64,000 nucleotides of DNA from contig NZ_QBTZ01000001.1 of assembly GCF_003058055.1 (NCBI RefSeq), positions 2,622,001 to 2,686,000 of the forward strand, in the 5' to 3' direction. The notes beneath the pieces were generated by a model. The model searched no databases, had not been told where the DNA came from, and saw nothing but the letters and a program-made list of their open reading frames with translations. A program made the translations under genes and the position numbers. Below, piece after piece: positions 43,173-53,066 of the stretch (position 1 is its first letter; every line of letters begins with the position of its first letter). This stretch comes from Acidovorax sp. 107 (GTDB taxonomy: Bacteria; Pseudomonadota; Gammaproteobacteria; Burkholderiales; Burkholderiaceae_C).

Positions 43173-43404
43173 ACGTGCCTTGCCAGGCAATGCCAATAGT
43201 GGGCACCCGACATTGCTCACAACTCGTTACGACATCGTCCTCAAGTTTCTCCGGATGGCGCCGACGCGCGGCCACAATGGCACGCGCACAGAAACCGGCG
43301 TGGCCTTCTGCGGAAGGCGTTCAAAAAGAGCCCCTTTCCCACCGTTTTACCTGCCATCGCCTGCAGCGTGCCCCTCGACAATGCCCCGAGAGAGGAACAC
43401 ACCC

Positions 43405-43791
43405 ATGGACATGCAATACCAGCTCAAGGCAGGCAGCTACTACCTGTATGACATGCGCGAGGCGCCCAGCGCCGTCACGGGTGAACGCCGCTTCAAGCTC
43501 AAGACCGACACCGTGGCCATTGCGTTCGACAAGCACACGGGCGAGGTGCACCAGCATGGCAGCCCCACGCGCATCCAGTCGTGGGCCAACAACACGCGCC
43601 GCCGCCTGCGCGCCGCCGGGGCGCAGGACGTGGCCAACGACATCGTGGTGGTGTCGGGCCCGCTACCCGTGGACGAGCTCAACAAATGCCTGTGGGTGCG
43701 CGGTTATGTGCGCCGCATGTTCTCGCGCCTGGCCACCTTGCCCCATGGCAAGCTGCAGCGCCCTGCGGAGCCGTTTCGCAAGGCCGCCTGA
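43405..43791 (+). CDS. Conserved-looking cytosolic protein, function unknown
   Basis: A 128-residue protein that I cannot assign. It is basic, has no signal peptide, and starts at an ATG with GAGG 11 bases upstream. A regular alternation (YQLKAGSYYLYDMREAP, TDTVAIAFDKHTGEVHQHGS) suggests a beta-rich N-terminal half, followed by the helical, Arg-rich WANNTRRRLRAAG and a late segment VRGYVRRMFSRLA. A strong terminator follows at 43822-43850. It could be a nucleic-acid-binding protein, but this is speculative. Confidence 0.7.
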   Translation: MDMQYQLKAGSYYLYDMREAPSAVTGERRFKLKTDTVAIAFDKHTGEVHQHGSPTRIQSWANNTRRRLRAAGAQDVANDIVVVSGPLPVDELNKCLWVRGYVRRMFSRLATLPHGKLQRPAEPFRKAA

Positions 43792-43821
43792 ACCCGGCAC
43801 ATTTTTTCCAATATTTCGATC

Positions 43822-43850
43822 AGGGCCGCGCACAGCGGCCCTTTTCTTTT
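43822..43850 (+). terminator. Rho-independent terminator
   Basis: AGGGCCGC (43822-43829), a 5-base loop, GCGGCCCT (43835-43842) and then TTTCTTTT. A textbook stem and T-tract for the gene at 43405; on the other strand it could also serve the universal stress protein gene. Confidence 0.85.
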
Positions 43851-43872
43851 CAGACGCGTGCACTGAAAAGGC

Positions 43873-44352
43873 TCAGGCCTCCGTATCCTCAGCCACATCA
43901 CTTCCCTGGGTCTCCAGCACCTCCGCATGCTTGACGATGGTCACGGGCACCGGGCTCGCGTGCGCCACCTCCTGCGACACCGAGCCCAGCAGCGCGCTGG
44001 TGATGGCGCCTTGCCCCTTGGCGCCGATGATGACCATGTCGCAGCCCGAGCGCTCGATCATGTCCACCAGCGTGTGCGCCACGTCGCCCACGCCCACATC
44101 GGTTTCGTAGGCCACCCCGGCGGCATCGAGCAGCGCTCGGGCAGGTGCCATTAGGTGCTCGCCCGCCTCCAGGCTGGCGGCGGCGATCAGGTCGGGGTCG
44201 CGGGTGGTGACCAGCTCGTACAGCGTGGCGGGCTCTTGCACATTGGCCAGCACCATCGTGGCCTGGAGCCCCTGGCGCACCAGCGCCAGCGCGTGGTGCA
44301 CGCCGTCCAGGGAGAGTTCAGAGCCGTCCACGGCGATGAGGATCTTGAGCAT
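43873..44352 (-). CDS. Universal stress protein (UspA family)
   Basis: A 159-residue single-domain UspA protein. The N-terminal ILIAVDGSELS and the nucleotide-binding block IIGAKGQGAITSALLGSVS (G-x2-G-x9-G-S pattern, about residues 108-126) suggest the ATP-binding subclass. A short acidic tail (SDVAEDTEA) follows. AAGGAG precedes the ATG. Such proteins aid survival under stress or growth arrest; the specific role is unknown. It is divergent from tgt. Confidence 0.92.
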   Translation of the reverse strand: MLKILIAVDGSELSLDGVHHALALVRQGLQATMVLANVQEPATLYELVTTRDPDLIAAASLEAGEHLMAPARALLDAAGVAYETDVGVGDVAHTLVDMIERSGCDMVIIGAKGQGAITSALLGSVSQEVAHASPVPVTIVKHAEVLETQGSDVAEDTEA

Positions 44353-44386
44353 GGGGTTCTCCTTGAGTCAGTGAAGACCAGTGTAG

Positions 44387-45634
<1,248 letters not shown>

Positions 45635-45660
45635 GCGGCAGATTCGCCCTCCGCCAGATT

Positions 45661-45710
45661 GCTATGTTTTGTATAGCATTTCAGGCATGATCCACTAGCG
45701 CATCGGGCCC
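45661..45710 (+). repeat. Dispersed AT-rich repeat before the FEEWGW gene
   Basis: GCTATGTTTTGTATAGCATT is a hairpin (GCTAT/ATAGC); CATGATCCACTAGCGCATCG continues the repeat. It ends at or inside the 5' part of the next gene, which lacks an obvious start codon. Confidence 0.65.
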
Positions 45711-45715
45711 CCATC

Positions 45716-46225
45716 ATTCCAAAACTCCTGCGTCACCTGCTGCATTGGCCCCTGCGGGCCCTCACGGGCCTGGGCAGCGGCCTGCTGGCGCTGCTGATCC
45801 TGTTCGAGGAATGGGGCTGGGAGCCATTGCAGCGCCTGCTGGCGCGCATCGGCCGCTGGCCGGGGCTGCGCTGGATCGAAGGCTGGGTGCGCTCCCTGCC
45901 GCCCTGGGCGGCGGTGGCCCTGTTTGCGCTGCCCACGGCCCTGCTGCTGCCCATCAAGCTGCTGGCGCTCTGGGCCATCGGGCGCGGGCATGTGGTGCTG
46001 GGCATGCTGGTGATCGTGCTGGCCAAGGTGGTGGGCACGGCGGTGGTGGCGCGGCTGTTCACCCTCACCCAGCCTGCGCTCATGCAATTGCGCTGGTTTG
46101 CCTGGACCCACGCGCACTGGATGCAACTCAAGCACGCCGTGCTGGAGCGCGCCCGCGCGTCGTGGGCCTGGCGCGTGGCGCGGGTGATCCGGCGGCAGTG
46201 GCGGCTGCGCTGGCGCAGGCGCTGA
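45716..46225 (+). CDS. Membrane protein with FEEWGW motif, start unclear
   Basis: About 169 residues if read from ATT 45716. The protein has an N-terminal segment (LLRHLLHWPLRALTGLGSGLLALLILFEEWGWEPL), then hydrophobic spans around residues 65-85 and 95-115 (VVLGMLVIVLAKVVGTAVVA), and a basic tail. The FEEWGW segment looks functional and continues upstream of the first TTG (45827), but no in-frame ATG, GTG or TTG exists between the stop at 45674 and 45827. The dispersed repeat abuts this point. It may use ATT/CTG, or may have lost its start. Family function unknown to me. Confidence 0.6.
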   Translation: MPKLLRHLLHWPLRALTGLGSGLLALLILFEEWGWEPLQRLLARIGRWPGLRWIEGWVRSLPPWAAVALFALPTALLLPIKLLALWAIGRGHVVLGMLVIVLAKVVGTAVVARLFTLTQPALMQLRWFAWTHAHWMQLKHAVLERARASWAWRVARVIRRQWRLRWRRR

Positions 46226-46276
46226 CCACCTGGCCCTGCCCCGGTGGCCCGCAGGGGCTGCTGCAAAATCCGCCCC

Positions 46277-46846
46277 ATGCCTGCGACCCCGCCCGCTCCC
46301 CTGAATGAAGCGCTGGAACTGGCCTTCAACCTCGCCCCCGTGGGCATGTGCGTCACGCGCGAGCGCCGCATCGAAATCTGCAACGACGCTTTTGCACGCA
46401 TGTTTGGCTATGAGCAGGCCGAGCTGCTGGGCCAGCCGCTGGCGCCGCTGTACCCATCTCTGGACGAGTTCACCCACACCGGCAACCTGGGCCTTCCGGC
46501 CATGATGGACACCGGCAGCTACGGCGACGAGCGCGTCATGCGACGCCGCGACGGCACTCTGTTCTGGTGCCATGTGGTGGGCCGCACGCTGGACCGTGCC
46601 GACCCATTTGCGCGCGCGGTGTGGATGTTCGAGGACATCTCGCACCGCCGCGTGGTCAGCACGCCGCTCACGGTCCGCGAGCGCGAGGTCGCCCAGCACA
46701 TCGTGACCGGCGCCACCAGCAAGCAGATCGCGCGCCACCTGAACATCAGCCACCGCACGGTGGAGGCCCACCGGGGGCGGATCATGCGCAAGCTGGGTGC
46801 CACCAGCACGGGCGAGTTGGTAGCCCTGCTGCTGGGCACGCCCTGA
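46277..46846 (+). CDS. PAS-LuxR response-type regulator
   Basis: A 189-residue regulator with a PAS domain (about residues 15-118, including NLAPVGMCVTRERRIEICNDAFARMFGYEQAELLG) followed by a LuxR-type helix-turn-helix (about residues 125-180, LTVREREVAQHIVTGATSKQIARHLNISHRTVEAHRGRIMRKLGA). No receiver domain is present, so input is probably sensed by PAS directly. It is followed by a diguanylate cyclase gene after 48 bases and may control cyclic-di-GMP related genes (inference). Confidence 0.87.
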   Translation: MPATPPAPLNEALELAFNLAPVGMCVTRERRIEICNDAFARMFGYEQAELLGQPLAPLYPSLDEFTHTGNLGLPAMMDTGSYGDERVMRRRDGTLFWCHVVGRTLDRADPFARAVWMFEDISHRRVVSTPLTVREREVAQHIVTGATSKQIARHLNISHRTVEAHRGRIMRKLGATSTGELVALLLGTP

Positions 46847-46894
46847 CACCACGGACAATCGGGACCCGCCCGCCCCCTCGCCCCTGTCACTGAC

Positions 46895-48304
46895 ATGCCG
46901 CCCACCCTGCCCCGCCTCTTTGCCCCCACCCGGACCGTTCCTCCGGCCGTGGCCTGGGCCGCCCTGGCACTGCTGATCTTTGCCGCCTGCCTGGTGGGCA
47001 TCTTTGCGCGGCCCATCGGCTTTTTGTCGGCGTTCTGGCCTGCCAACGCGCTGCTGCTGGGGCTGCTGGTGCGCTACCCCTCACTGGCGCGGCCGCCCGC
47101 CTGGGTGGCGGCCGCAGTGGGCTATGTGGCGGCCGACCTGGTGACTGGCAGTGCCTGGGGCATGGCCCTGTGGCTCAATGCCGCCAACCTGCTGGGCGCC
47201 ACGGCCGGCTGGCTGGTGCTGCGGGGGCTGGACGAACGCATCCTGCGGCTGCAAAGCACGGCAGCGGCGCTGTACCTGCTGCTGGCAGCCTTGGTCGCCA
47301 GCGCGGTGGGCGCACTGGTGGGTTGTGGCGCGGCGCCGGTGTATTTCGACTCCCCGTGGACGGACCTGTTGTCCCTGTGGTTCAGCACCGAGCTGATGAA
47401 CTACATGCTCATCGTGCCTGTGGTGCTGGCGGCACCGCGGGCGGCAGATCCCCCCTCGCACACCCAGGACACCCCCCTATTCTGGCGCCTCGCACCCGTC
47501 AGTTCGCTGGTGCTGGCCGAGGGCATCCGCACGCTCATCGGCGGGCCCGGCATGCTGGCTTTTGTCGTGCCGGGGCTGCTGTGGTGTGCGCTGAGCTACA
47601 GCGCCTTCACCTCCGGCCTGCTGTCCCTGGTGGTGTGCCTGTGGACCATGGCGGGTGTGGCCACCGGTGTCCTCAATTTCACACCGGCCCATGCGGGCGA
47701 CGTGTTCTCGCTGCGCGTGGGGGTCACGCTGCTGGCGCTGGGGCCGCTGGCCGTGGCCTGCGCCAGCGCGGCACGCGCCGAGGCGCTGCGCCGCCTGCAC
47801 CATGCCGTGCGCCATGACGACCTGACGGGTGTGCTGGCCCGCCGCGCACTGCTCAAACAGGGCGATCGCCTGCTGGAGCGCTACCAGCGCGAATCCACCG
47901 GGCTGGCGGTGATGATGGTGGACGTGGACCACTTCAAACAGGTGAACGACCAGCACGGACACGGCGCGGGGGACCGGCTGCTGGTCAGCATTGCGCAGAC
48001 CATGGCGCGCGCGCTGCGCGCCGACGACGTGCTGGGCCGCATGGGGGGCGAAGAGTTTGCCGCCGTGTTGCCCGGCGTGTCCCCCACCGAGGCCCAGGCC
48101 ATTGCCGAGCGGGTGCGCGGCGCCGTGGAACGACAGGCGCTGGATGCGACGCAGGGCGGCCCCCAGCGGGCCACCGTCAGCATTGGCCTGGTGCACAGCG
48201 CCACCCTGGGCGCAGATGCCGACATGGACACCCTGCTGCTGGCCGCCGACACAGCCCTGTACCGCGCGAAGGCCGAGGGGCGCAACCGGGTGATGGTGGG
48301 CTAG
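46895..48304 (+). CDS. Diguanylate cyclase with MASE1-like membrane sensor
   Basis: A 469-residue inner-membrane enzyme making cyclic di-GMP. The N-terminal ~290 residues hold eight or so membrane segments of MASE1 type (including GFLSAFWPANALLLGLL and a WPA-like motif). The GGDEF domain (about residues 305-468) has the active-site motif GGEEF preceded by the inhibitory site RADD five residues upstream, and VDVDHFKQVNDQHGHGAGD before it. So the enzyme should be active and product-inhibited. It follows a PAS-LuxR gene in the same direction. Confidence 0.92.
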   Translation: MPPTLPRLFAPTRTVPPAVAWAALALLIFAACLVGIFARPIGFLSAFWPANALLLGLLVRYPSLARPPAWVAAAVGYVAADLVTGSAWGMALWLNAANLLGATAGWLVLRGLDERILRLQSTAAALYLLLAALVASAVGALVGCGAAPVYFDSPWTDLLSLWFSTELMNYMLIVPVVLAAPRAADPPSHTQDTPLFWRLAPVSSLVLAEGIRTLIGGPGMLAFVVPGLLWCALSYSAFTSGLLSLVVCLWTMAGVATGVLNFTPAHAGDVFSLRVGVTLLALGPLAVACASAARAEALRRLHHAVRHDDLTGVLARRALLKQGDRLLERYQRESTGLAVMMVDVDHFKQVNDQHGHGAGDRLLVSIAQTMARALRADDVLGRMGGEEFAAVLPGVSPTEAQAIAERVRGAVERQALDATQGGPQRATVSIGLVHSATLGADADMDTLLLAADTALYRAKAEGRNRVMVG

Positions 48305-48338
48305 GCCAAGCCCCGCATTGGCCCCAGCGCAGCCTGCC

Positions 48339-49391
48339 TCACTCCTGCGCCAGCTTCACACCCGCCCCGGTGCCGCAGGCGTGGCAAAACCGTGCGAACG
48401 CGCTCTTGCGGGTGTTGCAGTGGCCGCAGTGGTCGAACAGGCCGATGCCGCAGTGCGGGCAAAAGTCGATCTTCTCGTTCTTCAGGTCCACGGGCCGCTC
48501 GCAGCCGGGGCACACGCTCTTGGCCAGACGGGCCAGGGCCACGTCATAGCTCAGCTCCTTGCGGCGCTCCTGGTCGGGCAGGGCCTCGGCCAGCTTCTGG
48601 CGCTCCAGGTAGCGGTTGAGCGCCTGAATGGCATAGCGCCCCACCACAGCGGTCACGGCAATGCCCACCACGTAGCGCACGTAGCCGCCGTAGCTGGGCA
48701 GGTAGGGCACCAGCTCCACAAAGAAGGCAAACAGCGCAAAGAAGATGAAGCCCCACACAAACGGCCAGTAGGTGCTCTTGCGCTTCTTGACGAACAGCCA
48801 GCCGGCGGCGGCCAGCAGCGGCAGCGTGAGGGCCAGGCGGTACAGGAACACGCGCAGCTCGACCTTGCGGCGCTCGGCGGCGAGCTTCACATAGCCGTCA
48901 GACTCCATCTGGTTGAGCTGCTCCTGCCGGGCGGCTGCCGCCTGGCGGGCATCGAGGGCGGCCTGCTGCTGCGTCTCCACCGCCTGCTGGGCTTTGCGCT
49001 CCACCAGCTTGAGGGCATCGAGCGCCTGGGTGCGCGCGATCACCTCGGGGTCCTGGTCCGCCCGCTGCGTGGCGCTGCGCGTGGACAGCCAGTTGTTGAA
49101 GCTCTCCCGCTCGGCCTGCACCTCGCTGCGCACCTTGCTGCGCTGCAGCTGGGCCTGCTCCAGCGCGGTCTGCGCGTCCTGCTCGGCCTGGCGTGCTGTT
49201 TTGACCTCGGCGCGCAGCTTGTCGGCTGCGGTTTTGTCCAGAAAGTCGTCCACCCGCAGCGGGGTCTCGACCTTGGGCAGATCGCCCACGATGGTGCCGC
49301 CCAGCCCGATGAGGAAGCTGGCAAACACCAGCGCTACCAGCCACAGGCCACGACGGAACCATTTTTCGGACAGTCTCAGGGACTTGCTCAT
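48339..49391 (-). CDS. Membrane protein with coiled coil and zinc ribbons
   Basis: A 350-residue protein that I do not recognise beyond its parts. One membrane segment at about residues 15-35, then a long Ala/Gln/Glu-rich region (about 50-170) that should form a coiled coil, three more hydrophobic spans (about 190-270), and a C-terminal domain with paired cysteines CPGC, CPHC, CGHC and CHAC, which form two zinc ribbons. GAGGAG precedes the ATG at 49391. It could be an envelope scaffold or a membrane-bound regulator. It follows the DUF2145 gene across a dispersed repeat. Confidence 0.75.
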   Translation of the reverse strand: MSKSLRLSEKWFRRGLWLVALVFASFLIGLGGTIVGDLPKVETPLRVDDFLDKTAADKLRAEVKTARQAEQDAQTALEQAQLQRSKVRSEVQAERESFNNWLSTRSATQRADQDPEVIARTQALDALKLVERKAQQAVETQQQAALDARQAAAARQEQLNQMESDGYVKLAAERRKVELRVFLYRLALTLPLLAAAGWLFVKKRKSTYWPFVWGFIFFALFAFFVELVPYLPSYGGYVRYVVGIAVTAVVGRYAIQALNRYLERQKLAEALPDQERRKELSYDVALARLAKSVCPGCERPVDLKNEKIDFCPHCGIGLFDHCGHCNTRKSAFARFCHACGTGAGVKLAQE

Positions 49392-49460
49392 GTTCTTCTC
49401 CTCGGTGGCGCTGTGCGCCGGGTTTGGGTGCGCGCGGTAGCGCACCGGCAAATGCTCTTC

Positions 49461-49518
49461 TTTTTATAGCTACTAGCGCATATATTGATTGCGCCTGCTG
49501 GCATTTTGATTCAATTTT
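49461..49518 (+). repeat. Dispersed AT-rich repeat
   Basis: TTTTTATAGCTACTAGCGCA, TATATTGATTGCGCCTGCTG and GCATTTTGATTCAATTTT follow the element order. The end of the element overlaps the last codons and stop of the DUF2145 gene (ending at 49511), so part of that C-terminus may derive from the repeat. Confidence 0.75.
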
Positions 49519-50365
49519 TGATCGCCAGCACCACCGGTGCGGCTGCCAGCTGGGTGCGCTGCATCCAGGCCAGCACCGAGTCGACGGTCACAGTCTCGAT
49601 GCGGTCCGAGAACCGTTTTTCGTTCGGATGGTCGTCAAACGCAATGTTGGCCGACCCGACCCGCCCGCCCATGCGCGTGAGCGGGCCCAGCCTGAGCGTG
49701 GTGGGCTCATACCCCTTGAACTGCAGCCAAGCCTGCGCTTGGTCGCGCGAGCGCACGGTGGCGGGCTCCATGGCCATCGCCAGGGTCTCCAGCGCCCATT
49801 GGTTGGACTGCTGGTATTTGCGGCCCCACGCGTAGCTGACCATGCTATAGGGCGGGTGCTGCAGCGTCTTGGTGCGGCCCTTGTCCTGCAGCACCGCCAG
49901 CAGTCGCTGCTGCACCTCGGGCGTGGGCACGGCGTACACGGCCTCGTAGCGCCACAGGTCGTCCAGAAAGAATTCGCCCAGGCCCTGGCGGTACAAGTGG
50001 CCCACCGCAGTGCCACATTCGTTGAGCTTGTGCGCCACGCGCCACGGGCCTTCGGCTGTCTTGTAGGCCCAGCCAAAGTGTGAATAGCGCAGGCCGTACT
50101 TGGAGAGGTCCTGCCCCGCACGGGCCAGGGCCACCACTTGCACACCCGACTTGGCGTGCTCGGCATCGAGCGCTGCCGAGGTTTGCTCGGCCAGCTTCAT
50201 GCCGCGCTCGATCACCTGTGGCGGTACAGGCTTGCGCGATTCGCAAGAGCGGCCCGCATGGGCCGGGGTGGCTGCCAGCAGCGCGGCCCCAGCGAAGAAC
50301 ACCATGCCCACCACGGCAGGGATGCGCTGTGCGGGGTCGCGGCCAAGGTTCAGGGCTTTCATCAT
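49511..50365 (-). CDS. DUF2145 exported protein
   Basis: A 284-residue exported protein of the DUF2145 family. A signal peptide (about residues 18-37, GMVFFAGAALLAATPAHAG) is followed by CESRKPVPPQVIERGMKLAEQTSAALDAE and the conserved VVALARAGQDLSKYGLRYSHFGWAYKT. Members occur mainly in Burkholderiales and have no known function; the block resembles a papain-like hydrolase fold, which is uncertain. GAGGAG overlaps the stop of the upstream gene, so the two form an operon. The ATGATG at 50365 leaves the exact start open by one residue. Confidence 0.82.
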   Translation of the reverse strand: MMKALNLGRDPAQRIPAVVGMVFFAGAALLAATPAHAGRSCESRKPVPPQVIERGMKLAEQTSAALDAEHAKSGVQVVALARAGQDLSKYGLRYSHFGWAYKTAEGPWRVAHKLNECGTAVGHLYRQGLGEFFLDDLWRYEAVYAVPTPEVQQRLLAVLQDKGRTKTLQHPPYSMVSYAWGRKYQQSNQWALETLAMAMEPATVRSRDQAQAWLQFKGYEPTTLRLGPLTRMGGRVGSANIAFDDHPNEKRFSDRIETVTVDSVLAWMQRTQLAAAPVVLAIKN

Positions 50366-50376
50366 CGCGCTGCTCC

Positions 50377-50865
50377 TCACAGGCGCTCGTTGTGCAGCAG
50401 CGCACGGCCGATGGCATTGGGTACGAAGGCAATGGCCTCACCCGCTGCCGACAGGATCACGCCCGTACCGATCACACTGCAGGTGACCACCGTGCCCACC
50501 GCGTAGGTCGAGCCCGCCACACCGCGGCCGATCACCTCCACACTGACCTGCGCACCGTCCGAGGCGCGCTCCAGCAAGTACACCGTGCCCACGGCCGAGG
50601 CCTCCACCGCCCGCACCGTCAGCACCGCGCCGCCCACCGACAACGCCGCCGGCACCGTCACGACCGCACCGGCGGCCGCCGAGGCCACCGACGCCGTGCC
50701 CACCACCGAGGCCACGGGCAACATCGACAGCACGGCAGAAGCCTCGCTCTGCGCACGGGCCGGTGCAGCGGCCACCAGGGCCACACACACCACCCCAGCC
50801 GCCAGCAGGGCGCGGGGCAGGCGGGCGGCAGAGCCCCACGAAGAAAACACGGCATTCATCATCAT
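50377..50865 (-). CDS. Exported Val/Ala-rich protein, partner of DUF2145
   Basis: A 162-residue exported protein with signal peptide ending near residue 39 (VALVAAAPARAQ). The mature part is very rich in Val, Ala, Gly and Ser with short repeats (SVVGTASVASAAAGAVVTVP, VSVEVIGRGVAGSTYAVGTVV), resembling an outer-surface or beta-helical segment. I recognise no family. GAGGAG precedes three consecutive ATG codons (50865, 50862, 50859). Its stop overlaps the ribosome binding site of the DUF2145 gene, so they are probably made together. Confidence 0.72.
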   Translation of the reverse strand: MMMNAVFSSWGSAARLPRALLAAGVVCVALVAAAPARAQSEASAVLSMLPVASVVGTASVASAAAGAVVTVPAALSVGGAVLTVRAVEASAVGTVYLLERASDGAQVSVEVIGRGVAGSTYAVGTVVTCSVIGTGVILSAAGEAIAFVPNAIGRALLHNERL

Positions 50866-50959
50866 TCACTCCTCGGGGTACGGCCCGCCCACACCCCCAA
50901 GGTGCGGACCAGACCGGGTCGAAAGACCAGAAAGAACCAGAAAGAAATTCGTCCAGAAG

Positions 50960-50976
50960 GGCGGCGGATTGCCGCC
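50960..50976 (-). terminator. Candidate terminator after the YiaA-like gene
   Basis: GGCGGC (50960-50965), 5-base loop, GCCGCC (50971-50976); on the minus strand it follows the stop of the gene ending at 50995 and is trailed by a moderately T-rich run. Confidence 0.45.
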
Positions 50977-50994
50977 TGCGCACACCGGGTGCGA

Positions 50995-51483
50995 TCAGTT
51001 CACGTTGCTGCTCTGGGCGGCAGCGTGGGCCGCTTCGCGGCGGCCTTGCAGGCGGGCTTCGAGCAGGTCGGCCTCGTGGTGGTCGCGCAGCATCTTGGCG
51101 AGCGTAAAGGCGGTGGTGATGAGGTACAGCCAGCTCACGCCCAGAAACGCCTTGTAGGTCACGTTGATGTCCATGCTCAGCAGGCCCCAGCCCGTCAGGC
51201 CCATGGCCACCGCAAATCCACCCCACACCACCAGCTTCCACATGGGGGTGTCACCACCGCCACGGCGCGAGGCGCTTTCGCTGTCTCGCACAAACTTGGC
51301 CAGCACAAACGCGGCCGAGAGGCAGAACACATATCCCATCACCATGAACGCCTGCTCCAGCTGCTCGCCCGGCAGCCATGCCAGGCCCACGGCGCACAGA
51401 AAAACCGCGATGCCGAACGAGACCCACACCTGCAGCTGCCAGGCCTTGGTGTCACGCTGAACAACGATGGGAGAAGAAGACAT
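50995..51483 (-). CDS. YiaA/YiaB-type inner membrane protein
   Basis: A 162-residue inner-membrane protein with two copies of the YiaA/B two-helix domain: VWVSFGIAVFLCAVGL...GYVFCLSAAFVLAKFVRD and VVWGGFAVAMGLTGWGLL...WLYLITTAFTLAKMLRD. Each ends with the family hallmark xxAKxxRD. The family's function is unknown. A C-terminal soluble helix of about 35 residues (EADLLEARLQGRREAAH) is rich in charges. The ATG at 51483 is preferred; upstream extension lacks a ribosome binding site. Confidence 0.82.
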   Translation of the reverse strand: MSSSPIVVQRDTKAWQLQVWVSFGIAVFLCAVGLAWLPGEQLEQAFMVMGYVFCLSAAFVLAKFVRDSESASRRGGGDTPMWKLVVWGGFAVAMGLTGWGLLSMDINVTYKAFLGVSWLYLITTAFTLAKMLRDHHEADLLEARLQGRREAAHAAAQSSNVN

Positions 51484-51589
51484 TGCTGTGGTGCCCGGAG
51501 GGCGTTGGTTGAACACGGAACGAATGGTGCCCAGACGTAACTTGCGTGTCTGCATTGAACCGTAACAGTGGCCACCTGCAGGCCATCCG

Positions 51590-51611
51590 GTATCGTTTTA
51601 CGATACTTTTT
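51590..51611 (+). promoter_or_regulatory. GTATCG/CGATAC palindrome with T-tract
   Basis: GTATCG (51590-51595) and CGATAC (51601-51606) flank TTTTA and are followed by TTTTTCTT. It could be a repressor site or a short terminator upstream of the saccharopine dehydrogenase-like gene. The remainder of the 292-base gap 51484-51775 holds nothing else I can support. Confidence 0.45.
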
Positions 51612-51775
51612 CTTAGAAAATGGGGTGCAAACCGTTGTTCATGCCCTACGCGGCCCTCGCCATGCACCTGCGCGACAGAGGCAGCAGGCACGGCCACAGA
51701 GAATGGCGGCCTCTCCGGGCAAGGCAACTTCTGCCTGCCCCCGGACCTTGCACTTTTGACGGACGGAACCCCACC

Positions 51776-52969
51776 ATGACCAAACCTTTTGACCTCGTCG
51801 TCCACGGCGCCACCGGCTTCACCGGCCGCCTGGTGGTCGAGTACTTGCTGCAACGCTACCCCGCCGGCAGCGGCCTGCGCTGGGCCATGGGGGGCCGCAA
51901 TGCCGACAAACTCGCCGCCGTGCGCGACGAAGTGGGCGCCCCGGCCGACACCCCGCTGGTCGTGACCGACACCAGCAACCCCGCCAGCCTGCAGGCGCTG
52001 ATGGACGCCACGCGTCTGGTGCTGACCACCGTGGGCCCCTACCAGCTGTATGGCAACGAACTGGTGGCCGCCTGCGCCAAGGCCGGCGTGGACTATGTGG
52101 ACCTGTGCGGCGAGCCTGCCTGGATGCGCCAGATGATCGACGCGCACGAAGCCGCCGCCAAGGCCAGCGGCGCGCGCATCGTGTTCTCGTGCGGGTTTGA
52201 CTCCATTCCGTTCGACCTGGGCGTGTTCCTGCTGCAGAAGGAATTCCGCCACCGCTTCGGTCACCCCGCACCCCGCGTGCGCGGCCGGGTGCGCAAGATG
52301 AAGGGCACCTTCTCGGGCGGCACCGCCGCCAGCCTCAAGGCCACCATGGCGGCTGCCGCCAGTCAGCCCGGCGTGCTGGACCTGCTGAAAAACCCCTTCT
52401 CGCTGACCCCCGGTTTTGAAGGCCCGCGCCAGCCCTCGGGCAACAAGCCCATGGTGGACGAGGCCCTCGGCACCATGGGTGGCGATAGCGTCTGGGTCGC
52501 CCCGTTCGTGATGGCCGCCATCAACACCCGCAACGTGCACCGCTCCAACTTCCTGCTGCAGCACGCCTACGGCACCGACTTTGTCTACGACGAAATGCTC
52601 ATCACCGGCCCCGGCGAAAAGGGCGAGGCCATCGCCAACGCGGTGGCGGGCGACAAGTCGCTGGGCTCGGACAAAGGCCCCAAGCCAGGCGAAGGCCCTT
52701 CGCGCGAAGAACGCGAGAACGGCTTTTACGACGTGCTGTTTTTGGGCACCGATGACGCAGGCCACACCCTGCGCGTGGGCGTGAAGGGCGACCGCGACCC
52801 GGGCTACGGCTCTACCTCCAAGATGATCACCGAGGCGGCCGTGTGCCTGCTGCAGGAAGCCACGGAAACGCCTGGCGGCATCTGGACCACCGCCCCGGCG
52901 ATGGGCGACCGGTTGATCGCACGCCTGCAAGCCAATGCAGGGCTGAGCTTCGCGGTCGAGTCGGCGTAA
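51776..52969 (+). CDS. Saccharopine dehydrogenase-like oxidoreductase
   Basis: A 397-residue protein of the saccharopine dehydrogenase-like family. The NAD(P)-binding VVHGATGFTGRLVVEYLLQRY (residues 8-28) and GGRNADKLAAV are clear, as are VGPYQLYGNELVAACAKAGVDYVDLCGEP and FSCGFDSIPFDLG. These proteins in bacteria and as trans-acting enoyl reductases in mycobacteria differ in substrates, and here the reaction cannot be read out. The ATG at 51776 follows GACGGAA. It is followed by an EamA exporter after 97 bases. Confidence 0.87.
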   Translation: MTKPFDLVVHGATGFTGRLVVEYLLQRYPAGSGLRWAMGGRNADKLAAVRDEVGAPADTPLVVTDTSNPASLQALMDATRLVLTTVGPYQLYGNELVAACAKAGVDYVDLCGEPAWMRQMIDAHEAAAKASGARIVFSCGFDSIPFDLGVFLLQKEFRHRFGHPAPRVRGRVRKMKGTFSGGTAASLKATMAAAASQPGVLDLLKNPFSLTPGFEGPRQPSGNKPMVDEALGTMGGDSVWVAPFVMAAINTRNVHRSNFLLQHAYGTDFVYDEMLITGPGEKGEAIANAVAGDKSLGSDKGPKPGEGPSREERENGFYDVLFLGTDDAGHTLRVGVKGDRDPGYGSTSKMITEAAVCLLQEATETPGGIWTTAPAMGDRLIARLQANAGLSFAVESA

Positions 52970-53066
52970 CGCTCTCAGAACTTCTTCACGGTCTGGTCCG
53001 TTTTCGCACCTTGCTGGTCCTGAAACGACCGGCTGGCGGCCTCCCCGATCCCAGAGAATGCAGGGC

